NCBI GenBank assembly: GCA_024653675.1
Contig: JANLIB010000116.1
Span: 1-35,735, forward strand
DNA length: 35,735 nucleotides
From: Gallionella sp.
GTDB lineage: Bacteria > Pseudomonadota > Gammaproteobacteria > Burkholderiales > Gallionellaceae
Reading direction: 5' to 3'
Shown here: positions 29,920-35,735 of the stretch, piece after piece
Numbering within the stretch: the first letter of the stretch is position 1
Layout of the letters: each line of letters begins with the position of its first letter
The notes under the pieces: model-generated
The model's input: the letters and a program-made list of their open reading frames with translations, nothing else
Told to the model about the DNA's origin: nothing
The model's database searches: none
Program-made: the position numbers and the translations under genes

Positions 29920-30963
29920 ATGGCAATTCAGATTTCGTTATTCAACCATAAGGGCGGGGTAAGCAAGACAACAACTGCATTTAATCTCGGTTGGATGTTA
30001 GCTGAAAAAGGAAAACGAGTGCTTCTAGTCGATTGCGATCCACAGTGCAATCTCACTGGCATGGTTCTGGGCTTCCAAGGAGCAGATGATTTTGCAAGTA
30101 TTTATGAGGCAGGTGGGGTGCGAAATATCCGTGATGGCTTAGCACCAGCATTTGAGTCACGACCCGTGCCAATTGAACCTGTTGAGTGTGAGCAAGTGCC
30201 AGGACAACCAAATATGCTCTTGCTCCCTGGGCATATAGGACTAGCAGAATATGAGGTAACACTTGGTATAGCACAAGAGCTATCGGGTTCTTTAGTAACA
30301 CTCCAAAACCTACCCGGCTGTTTGCATCACTTGTTTCAGATAACCGCAAAAAAATACAAAATTGATTGTATTTTGGTTGATATGAGTCCTAGTCTCGGAC
30401 CAATCAATCAGAATCTTTTGATGACAAGTAATTACTTCTTGGTGCCGATGGCACCTGACTATTTTTCAGTCATGGCAACCGATTCTCTAGCTTCGGTGCT
30501 TCCAAAATGGAGAGCTTGGTCAAGTCAGGCTCAAGGACTTTCAGTACTTCAAAAGGCCACATATCCATATCCAAAGATCACCCCTAAATTTTTGGGTACA
30601 GTGGTTCAGAAATATCGACTCAGGGAAGGGTCAACCCCTTCAGCCGCATTTCAAAAATGGATTGACGCCATTGAAGAAGGAGTGCGAACTAAACTAATAC
30701 CTGCACTCAATGGATGCGACATGATGTTACCTAACAAAACCTATGAGGGCGCGAAGGTCATTCCACAGAAACCATTATTACAGATGTCAGATTTTAACGG
30801 TCTTATCGCACTTTCTCAGAAACATAAAGCACCGGTTTTTGACCTTACAGACAAGCAGCTTGAGCAGACCGGCATTGTTCTGGCACGGACGAAAAAATCA
30901 ATGAAGCTCTTTAGAGATTTGTTTTCTGTAGGGGCAGATAAGGTAATAGCGTTGACAAAATAA
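29920..30963 (+). CDS. ParA-like AAA ATPase (P-loop, MinD/ParA superfamily)
   Basis: The 347-residue protein starts MAIQISLFNHKGGVSKTTTA with AGGAG upstream of ATG 29920. The deviant Walker A KGGVSKTT (11-18) carries the signature lysine K11. DCDPQCNLT (38-46) is the Walker A' switch and ILVDMSPSLGPINQNLL holds Walker B. It is longer than plasmid ParA and has no ParB partner. The next gene, a HEPN protein, overlaps by 1 nt (TAATG), so the two form an operon. ParA-type ATPases of this length paired with a small effector gene occur in defence islands; a sensor role is an inference. The frame extends upstream into the uvrB spacer but without family similarity. Confidence 0.88.
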   Translation: MAIQISLFNHKGGVSKTTTAFNLGWMLAEKGKRVLLVDCDPQCNLTGMVLGFQGADDFASIYEAGGVRNIRDGLAPAFESRPVPIEPVECEQVPGQPNMLLLPGHIGLAEYEVTLGIAQELSGSLVTLQNLPGCLHHLFQITAKKYKIDCILVDMSPSLGPINQNLLMTSNYFLVPMAPDYFSVMATDSLASVLPKWRAWSSQAQGLSVLQKATYPYPKITPKFLGTVVQKYRLREGSTPSAAFQKWIDAIEEGVRTKLIPALNGCDMMLPNKTYEGAKVIPQKPLLQMSDFNGLIALSQKHKAPVFDLTDKQLEQTGIVLARTKKSMKLFRDLFSVGADKVIALTK

Positions 30964-31562
30964 TGCTCAAGGCTATCGAGGATTTTCGCGAAAATATCAG
31001 CCGTGTACAGCATATGGGCGGGCTACACAAGGCGATGCTGTCGCTTATGACTGGTGCGGTCGACACCTCCGATCTTCTTCGAGCCCAAATTGTTCTAGCC
31101 GTTAGTGCGTTGGATTGCTATATCCACGAGGCAACAACTTTAGGTATGGTTGAAATATTTGATGGCAAGCGTGCGCCAACGCCAGCTTTCCAAAAGTTCA
31201 GAGTTCCAATCAACCTAGTACTTGGAAATGGGGCTATTGTGAGCAGCAGTTGGTTTGAATCGGAGATTCGAGAACGACACAGTTTTTTAACGTTTCAACG
31301 ACCCGAAAGAATTGCAGATGCTATACGCCTTTTTTCAGAAGTATCACTGTGGCGCAAAGTTGGCATTAAGCTTTCCATGTCGGAAAAAGATGTTAAGGAC
31401 CATTTGACACTGATTGTTGACAGGCGAAATAAAATTGCACATGAAGCGGATATTGCCCCGGGTTGCCCAACCGTTCGCTGGTCCATAAGTGAGCACGATG
31501 TAGCTGTTACTTTAGAGTTTATTACAAAAATTTGTGAAGCGATTCACGATACAGTGAAGTAA
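30963..31562 (+). CDS. HEPN-domain protein (RiboL-PSP-HEPN-like), partner of the ParA-like ATPase
   Basis: The 199-residue protein is mostly helical. Residues 36-58 (SDLLRAQIVLAVSALDCYIHE) and the R155-x4-H160 motif (RRNKIAHEAD) match HEPN proteins annotated as RiboL-PSP or MAE_28990-like. The R-x4-H motif is the RNase active site in this superfamily, so RNA cleavage is plausible. ATG 30963 shares its A with the upstream TAA stop, so translation is coupled to the ATPase. There is no antitoxin of the MntA type next to it. After its stop, 31563-31697 holds nothing I can identify. Confidence 0.75.
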   Translation: MLKAIEDFRENISRVQHMGGLHKAMLSLMTGAVDTSDLLRAQIVLAVSALDCYIHEATTLGMVEIFDGKRAPTPAFQKFRVPINLVLGNGAIVSSSWFESEIRERHSFLTFQRPERIADAIRLFSEVSLWRKVGIKLSMSEKDVKDHLTLIVDRRNKIAHEADIAPGCPTVRWSISEHDVAVTLEFITKICEAIHDTVK

Positions 31563-31697
31563 TTCGAATACACAGCGAACGAGAGCGAACGGGGTCAGCA
31601 TCGCAATACATTTTCTACAACCTCCTCGCCAACCCTATTCAGAAATCTGCCACAAGCAATTTCGCCAGCATTTCGCCGCGCTACCGCCAAACGACTA

Positions 31698-32015
31698 TCA
31701 GGCAATCGCCATAAGCCCTTTTTTCTGAATCAACGCCAACATGCGCAAGGCAGGACCGCCCGGTTTTTTGACGCCGCGCTCCCAATCGGAAACCAGATTT
31801 TTGGAGACGTTCAGGTAACGCGCAAAAACCGGGTGGGAGATGTGCTCGCGCAGGCGCAGGGCTTTGATCTCCTCGGGGCTGAGTGTATGCACGGGCGTCA
31901 GGCAGGTTTCGTCAAACTCGCGCATCGTCTGTTTGTTGATAGCGCCCACATCATGCAGTGCCTCCATCGTTTCATGGATGGCGGCGAGGGCATCGCTGCG
32001 ATATTTTTTTGGCAT
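31698..32015 (-). CDS. HTH antitoxin-like regulator (NadS/HigA type), no cognate toxin seen
   Basis: The 105-residue protein has an N-terminal helical part and a C-terminal XRE helix-turn-helix (about 52-95: EEIKALRLREHISHPVFARYL, NVSKNLVSDWERG). This layout, with LSPEEIKALR before the HTH, matches the antitoxins found with RelE-type toxins. The usual toxin gene directly upstream is absent; the neighbour upstream is a second HTH gene 38 bp away. It may act only as a regulator of the DUF4143 operon. Confidence 0.82.
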   Translation of the reverse strand: MPKKYRSDALAAIHETMEALHDVGAINKQTMREFDETCLTPVHTLSPEEIKALRLREHISHPVFARYLNVSKNLVSDWERGVKKPGGPALRMLALIQKKGLMAIA

Positions 32016-32053
32016 CTTTTACAACCTCCTCAAACTGTCCGTTTGCGGCCAGC

Positions 32054-32389
32054 TCAAGCGACAGCCAGCATCAAATGCCCGACAGGTTCAGAGGTTGGCT
32101 TCACCTTGATTTCGATGTCGTAGCCGAGCCGGTTCAGGCAGTCCATCAGCTTGCGCTCGGACAGGTTGGAGAAATCGCCGCGCATCATGTCGGACACTTT
32201 CGGCTGGGTGATCCCCATGCGTTTTGCCGCTTCCTGTTGCGTCAGTCCGAGGCGGCGCATGGCCTTCCTGATCTCGATTACCAGGCCCGTTTTGATTTTG
32301 AGTTTATCCGCGTCGGGCAGGCCAAGATCGGCATACACGTTGCCGGAACTGCGCTGCACTTCGATACCGTCAATGACCCGTTTTTTCAT
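32054..32389 (-). CDS. XRE-family antitoxin-like protein (COG5606 type)
   Basis: This 111-residue protein carries an HTH at about 36-85 (VIEIRKAMRRLGLTQQEAAKR, GITQPKVSDMMRGDF, LSERKLMDCLNRLG), typical of the small XRE antitoxins that partner phage-related RelE/HigB toxins. No such toxin is present. ATG 32389 overlaps the stop of the DUF4143 gene (ATGA), so it is translated with that ATPase. It could bind the repeats in the promoter at 33587-33626. Confidence 0.82.
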   Translation of the reverse strand: MKKRVIDGIEVQRSSGNVYADLGLPDADKLKIKTGLVIEIRKAMRRLGLTQQEAAKRMGITQPKVSDMMRGDFSNLSERKLMDCLNRLGYDIEIKVKPTSEPVGHLMLAVA

Positions 32390-33579
32390 TTCGTAACTCC
32401 TTTGCGCTCAGGTCGAAAAGCAATCTCAACCAACTCCTGCATGGATTCCCAGCCAAACACCGGCGTCTGACTGCGCGGCTGATTTTCCTGTCCGCCGTAA
32501 ATCAGCGCGGAGCCGGAAGTACCCGCCGCCTTGCAAAAATCCTGCAGCGGCTTGAACCAATCCGCCGCCACCGTCCGCCCTGCCTTGCATTCGATGGGGA
32601 ATGCCGTTTCCGGGCCGTGTTCCACCAGCAAATCGACTTCATTGCCCGCGCTGTCGCGCCAGAAATACAACCGGTTGGGCAATGCATGGTTGCATAGGTA
32701 TTTTGTAAATTCACTCACCACCCAGGTTTCAAACAGCGCGCCGCGCATGCTGCCCAACTCCAGATCGCCAGCCTTGCGCACACCGGCCAGCCAGGCCGCC
32801 AGCCCGGTGTCGAGAAAATATAACTTGGGCGTTTTGACCAACCGCTTGCCGAGGTTGCGATGCCAAGGCGGCAGCAACACCACCAGATAGCTCGCTTGCA
32901 GAATCGAAACCCAGCTTTTCGCCGTATTGTGCGTGATGCCGCAGTCCGCCGCCAGTGCGGACAGGTTGAGCATCTGCCCGGTTCGCGCAGCGCACATGCG
33001 CAGGAAGCGCTGGAAAGTCGCGAGATCACGCACGTTGATGAGCTGGCGCAAATCTCGCTCGATGTAGGTGGCGACGTAATCGGCATACCAGATGTGCGGT
33101 GGAATGCCTCGGTCGAACAGCGGCGGATAGAAGCCTTGCAGCAGCATGGCTTCAAGGTTTTTCGGCGCAAACCCCGCAAGCATCTCTTCATGCGTGAACG
33201 GCAATAAATGCAGATAGCCCACCCTGCCCGCCAGCGACTGGGAAATACTCTGATTCAGGCTGAACTGCTGCGAACCGGTAAGAATGAACAGTCCCATGCG
33301 GCGACCCGCATCCAGACGAGTTTGCAGGTAGGAAAACAATTCCGGCGACCGTTGCACCTCATCCAGAATCGCCCCGTCCGGAAACTGCGCGAGGAATCCT
33401 CGCGGATCGCTCAGCGCAAATTCTCGCTGGTCGGGATCTTCCAGGGAACGGTAGGGCTTCCCGGGGAACACAGCCTGCGCCAGCGTAGTCTTGCCCGCTT
33501 GGCGCGGGCCGGTGAGCGCCACGGCCGGGTACCAGGTGGCAAGCTGTTTCAGGGTGGCTGTGGCGGTGCGATCTATCAT
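32386..33579 (-). CDS. AAA_14/DUF4143 ATP-binding protein
   Basis: The 397-residue protein belongs to the large AAA ATPase family with a C-terminal DUF4143 domain. Walker A is GPRQAGKTT (24-32) and Walker B ILDEVQ (71-76), followed by sensor LTGSQQF (about 98-104). A winged-helix segment lies at about 195-225, and the DUF4143 part includes GNEVDLLVE and FPIECKAG, which resemble PD-(D/E)xK nuclease motifs. The function is not known for most members. ATG 33579 has no ribosome site; the predicted promoter start lies within a few bases of it, so the mRNA may be leaderless. It is the first gene of a three-gene operon with two HTH proteins. Confidence 0.88.
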   Translation of the reverse strand: MIDRTATATLKQLATWYPAVALTGPRQAGKTTLAQAVFPGKPYRSLEDPDQREFALSDPRGFLAQFPDGAILDEVQRSPELFSYLQTRLDAGRRMGLFILTGSQQFSLNQSISQSLAGRVGYLHLLPFTHEEMLAGFAPKNLEAMLLQGFYPPLFDRGIPPHIWYADYVATYIERDLRQLINVRDLATFQRFLRMCAARTGQMLNLSALAADCGITHNTAKSWVSILQASYLVVLLPPWHRNLGKRLVKTPKLYFLDTGLAAWLAGVRKAGDLELGSMRGALFETWVVSEFTKYLCNHALPNRLYFWRDSAGNEVDLLVEHGPETAFPIECKAGRTVAADWFKPLQDFCKAAGTSGSALIYGGQENQPRSQTPVFGWESMQELVEIAFRPERKGVTK

Positions 33580-33586
33580 GACCGCG

Positions 33587-33626
33587 ATTTTGCCAGAAAT
33601 TTACAAATTGTCAATTCGATTTACAA
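33587..33626 (-). promoter_or_regulatory. promoter with operator-like repeats for the DUF4143 operon
   Basis: On the minus strand TTGACA (33609-33614) and CAAAAT (33587-33592) are 16 bp apart. Two direct copies of TTGTAAAT lie at 33619-33626 and 33599-33606, 20 bp apart on the same DNA face and flanking the -35 box. This is the layout expected for autoregulation by one of the HTH proteins. The predicted start is at or next to the ATG. Confidence 0.55.
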
Positions 33627-33644
33627 TCTGCAAGAAGCGGCACA

Positions 33645-33764
33645 GACTGGCCGCCCGCCGGCCCGAACGGCTGGTTCAGTCGGTAGGGGCTGTTGGGGAA
33701 GGTTTTAATATTCATGGTGAGCCGTGTATTGTACGGGCAAAGATTGAATTGCTAAATGGTAAGG
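33645..33764 (-). pseudogene. stranded uvrB 5' fragment, right of island 2
   Basis: From ATG 33715 the minus strand reads [20 protein letters not shown] and a few more residues before similarity ends near 33645. It is the N-terminus of a UvrB that differs at several positions from the intact gene. The upstream sequence to 33764 also matches that of uvrB. It is probably the resident uvrB start, cut off when the island brought in a replacement. Confidence 0.8.
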
Positions 33765-33833
33765 CCTGAAGGATACTGCCGGCGCGGCAAAAGACGGGTT
33801 AGCCCGGTCTCGTTTATTTTCCTGAACATATAC

Positions 33834-34286
33834 ATGAAAAATCTTGCTCATCACGCCGCCTCTTTGGCAATCACCGCCTGGGTCGGCGGACTGTGGTCCA
33901 TCGGCTATGCCGTGACTATCCTCTTCCGTGCCCAACCGGACAAACAGCTTGCCGGGATGCTTTCCGGACACATGTTCGCGGTTATCAGTTATACCGGGGT
34001 CGTTTGCGGTGCGTACCTGTTGCTCTATCGCCTGGCCATATCCGGCAAAGCCGCCATGCGTGATTGGGTGTTCTGGCTGGTTGCGGCGATGCTCGTCATC
34101 ACGCTGCTGCTCCAGTTCGGCATCTATCCCCTGATGGCGGAAATCAAACTGCAAGCCCATTCACCGGACGTGATGCAAAGCACAATGGCTACGAGCTACA
34201 AAATGTGGCATGGGATATCGAGCATGCTCTATTTGGTGGAATGTCTGTTCGGCGCGGCACTGGTCATCAAGCCGTTGCGAAAATAG
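33834..34286 (+). CDS. DUF4149-type small membrane protein
   Basis: The 150-residue protein starts MKNLAHHAASLAITAWVGGLW, and has four hydrophobic segments (about 7-27, 48-68, 78-100 and 125-147). The first helix with AxxAxxWVGGLW and the KMWHGIS segment near 120 are typical of DUF4149 inner-membrane proteins, whose function is unknown. No clear ribosome site precedes ATG 33834. It stands alone between the stranded uvrB fragment and the aminotransferase gene, and is co-directional with the latter. Confidence 0.82.
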   Translation: MKNLAHHAASLAITAWVGGLWSIGYAVTILFRAQPDKQLAGMLSGHMFAVISYTGVVCGAYLLLYRLAISGKAAMRDWVFWLVAAMLVITLLLQFGIYPLMAEIKLQAHSPDVMQSTMATSYKMWHGISSMLYLVECLFGAALVIKPLRK

Positions 34287-34340
34287 GGGCAGACAGAAAT
34301 CAGCGTAGCCCGGATTGCATTCAGGCTACATACGCCCCGG

Positions 34341-34368
34341 TTCACTCTTTCCCCGGCGCTGGTATAAT
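34341..34368 (+). promoter_or_regulatory. promoter of the aspartate aminotransferase gene
   Basis: A consensus TATAAT (34363-34368) is preceded by TG at 34360-34361, giving an extended -10. TTCACT (34341-34346) at a 16-bp spacing serves as the -35. The predicted start is about 25 nt before the TTG start codon. Confidence 0.7.
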
Positions 34369-34400
34369 TCGCGCCAAACCTCAAACCATAAGGAAATATC

Positions 34401-35594
34401 TTGGAGCTATCCAAACGCGTACAAGCCATCAAACCATCCCCCACCCTCGCCGTCACCGCGCGCGCCGCAAAACTCAAAGCTGAAGGAAAAGACATCATCG
34501 GGCTGGGCGCGGGCGAGCCGGATTTCGATACGCCGCAGCATATCAAGGATGCGGCGATAGGCGCGATCAACAAGGGCTTTACCAAATACACTGCCGTGGG
34601 CGGCACACCGTCACTCAAGCAGGCGGTGATCGCCAAGTTCAAGCGCGACAACGGTCTGGATTACACGGCCAAACAGATACTGGTTTCGTGCGGCGGCAAG
34701 CAGAGTTTTTTTAATCTGGCGCTGGCGGTGATCAATCCCGGTGATGAGGTGATCATTCCCGCGCCGTATTGGGTGTCGTACCCGGACATTGTGCTCATCG
34801 CGGAAGGCAAGCCGGTGATCGTGCAGGCGGGGATCGAGCAGGGCTTCAAGATGACTCCGGCGCAACTGCAAGAGGCGATCACGCCGAAAACAAAAATGGT
34901 GGTGATCAACAGCCCGAGCAATCCGTCCGGCGCGGTGTATACGCTGGACGACTTGAAAGCATTGGGCGCAGTGTTGCGCAACCATCCGTATATTCTCATC
35001 GCGACTGACGACATGTACGAACATGTCGCGCTGACCGATGCGAAGTTTGCCAACATTCTGAACGCCTGCCCCGACCTGTATCCGCGCACGATGGTGCTGA
35101 ACGGTGTTTCCAAAGCCTATGCGATGACCGGCTGGCGCATCGGTTACGCGGCGGGGCCGGAAAACATCATCACCGCGATGGAGAACGTGCAATCGCAGAG
35201 CACTTCCAACCCGACTTCGATCTCGCAAGTGGCGGCAGAGGCCGCGCTGAACGGCGACCAGGGCTGCATCGTGCCGATGCTTAAGGCGTTCCGCGAGCGG
35301 CATGTGTTCGTGGTGAATGAATTGAACAGGATTCCGGGGGTGCAATGCATCATGGCTGGAGGAGCGTTCTATGCATTCCCGGATGTGCGCCCGGTGATCG
35401 CCAGGCTGCACCGGCGCGGCGCGATCAAAACTGCCACTGACGTGGCGCTATCGGAATATCTTCTGGAAAACGGCGGTGTGGCGGTGGTGCCCGGCTCGGC
35501 CTTCGGCAGCGAAGGTTATATTCGTTTGTCGTTCGCAACGTCGATGGCCAATCTGGAACAGGCTCTGGAACGTCTTGCCAAGGCATTTGCTTAA
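34401..35594 (+). CDS. aspC: aspartate/aromatic aminotransferase, class I PLP enzyme
   Basis: This enzyme exchanges amino groups between aspartate (or similar) and 2-oxoglutarate. The 397-residue protein begins at TTG 34401 (MELSKRVQAIKPSPTLAV), with AAGGA about 6 nt upstream. Landmarks: GLGAGEPDFDTP (34-45), YTAVGGTPSL (63-72), SPSNPSG (171-177), DDMYE (203-207) and the PLP lysine K238 in GVSKAYAMTGWRIGYAAG. It fits the Ib subgroup common in betaproteobacteria. Divergence from uvrB is a common arrangement; here the island and the DUF4149 gene lie between. The stop codon is immediately followed by a MITE-like element. Confidence 0.93.
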   Translation: MELSKRVQAIKPSPTLAVTARAAKLKAEGKDIIGLGAGEPDFDTPQHIKDAAIGAINKGFTKYTAVGGTPSLKQAVIAKFKRDNGLDYTAKQILVSCGGKQSFFNLALAVINPGDEVIIPAPYWVSYPDIVLIAEGKPVIVQAGIEQGFKMTPAQLQEAITPKTKMVVINSPSNPSGAVYTLDDLKALGAVLRNHPYILIATDDMYEHVALTDAKFANILNACPDLYPRTMVLNGVSKAYAMTGWRIGYAAGPENIITAMENVQSQSTSNPTSISQVAAEAALNGDQGCIVPMLKAFRERHVFVVNELNRIPGVQCIMAGGAFYAFPDVRPVIARLHRRGAIKTATDVALSEYLLENGGVAVVPGSAFGSEGYIRLSFATSMANLEQALERLAKAFA

Positions 35595-35735
35595 GGGCAC
35601 CTCTATTAATCCAAACTCCGTCGCGATACTGCGTTGCTCAAGGAATTTTAACGCTTACATATCAAACATATGCGGCGCGCTAAAATTTCTTTCGCGCCTT
35701 GTCTCGCTTAGGATTTTGAATTAATAGAGGCGCCC
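35595..35735. mobile_element. 141-bp MITE-like element after aspC
   Basis: The ends are GGGCACCTCTATTAAT (35595-35610) and, on the other strand, GGGCGCCTCTATTAAT (35720-35735), differing at one base. It begins directly after the aspC stop and ends at the last base of the window. Its interior differs from the element at 26048-26157, but the ends GGGCRCCTCTA are shared. It contains no credible gene. Confidence 0.7.

Larger units (their letters stand above)
29816..33644. mobile_element. small island inserted at the uvrB 5' end; no recombinase seen
   Basis: The 3.8-kb segment lies between two diverged copies of the uvrB 5' region. It holds a ParA-like/HEPN pair on the plus strand and a DUF4143 ATPase with two HTH genes on the minus strand. 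The ParA/HEPN part is markedly more AT-rich than uvrB or the aminotransferase gene. The pattern is what an integrative element would leave if it carried a replacement for the 5' end of its target gene. Confidence 0.65.

Overview
The window looks like the chromosome of a betaproteobacterium, probably of the Gallionellaceae/Nitrosomonadales type. This is inferred from the order gyrA-serC-serA-pheA-hisC-aroF, a ubiG/gph pair, a one-piece tmRNA with tag (A)NDETYALAA, uvrB divergent from an aspartate aminotransferase, and the general G+C-rich codon use. No species can be named from the sequence alone.

Layout. (1) 1-8310, minus strand: a core biosynthetic block, gyrA, serC, serA, pheA, hisC and a partial DAHP synthase gene, separated by palindromic repeats. 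(2) 8465-11934, plus strand: a GxxExxY gene between short direct repeats, then ubiG, an inserted secreted protein of unknown function, and gph. (3) 11999-12367: ssrA (tmRNA) with a strong terminator. (4) 12368-25647: a genomic island bounded by a ~107-bp direct repeat of the ssrA 3' end. It carries one long minus-strand type I restriction-modification operon: hsdM, hepT, mntA, hsdS, a reverse transcriptase, an hsdS 3' remnant, a DUF3644 gene, a truncated rhuM, an AlbA/Schlafen-type ATPase and hsdR. A divergent class II Fic gene follows. No integrase is present. (5) 25648-26164: the second att copy, a chain of hairpins and a MITE-like element. (6) 26165-29766, minus strand: a polytopic membrane protein and uvrB. 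(7) 29816-33644: a second small island between two ~120-bp copies of the uvrB 5' end. It holds a ParA-like ATPase/HEPN gene pair and an oppositely oriented DUF4143 ATPase with two orphan HTH antitoxin-like genes. (8) 33834-35735: a DUF4149 membrane protein, an aspartate aminotransferase gene with a good promoter, and a second MITE-like element ending exactly at the window end.

How it works together. Many junctions in the hsd operon are stop/start overlaps of 4 or 8 nt (hsdM/hepT, hepT/mntA, mntA/hsdS, hsdS/RT, hsdS remnant/DUF3644), so it is probably made as a translationally coupled defence operon. It combines DNA restriction, a HEPN RNase held by an AMP-transferring antitoxin, and a reverse transcriptase of the abortive-infection/unknown-group type. 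The duplicated hsdS 3' end suggests that accessory genes are exchanged as cassettes coupled to the hsdS stop codon.

A second theme is palindromic repeats inserted in frame inside coding sequences (serC, twice in hsdM, and the 5' end of hsdS). All counts and alignments were done by eye; family names rest on recognised motifs, not on database searches.
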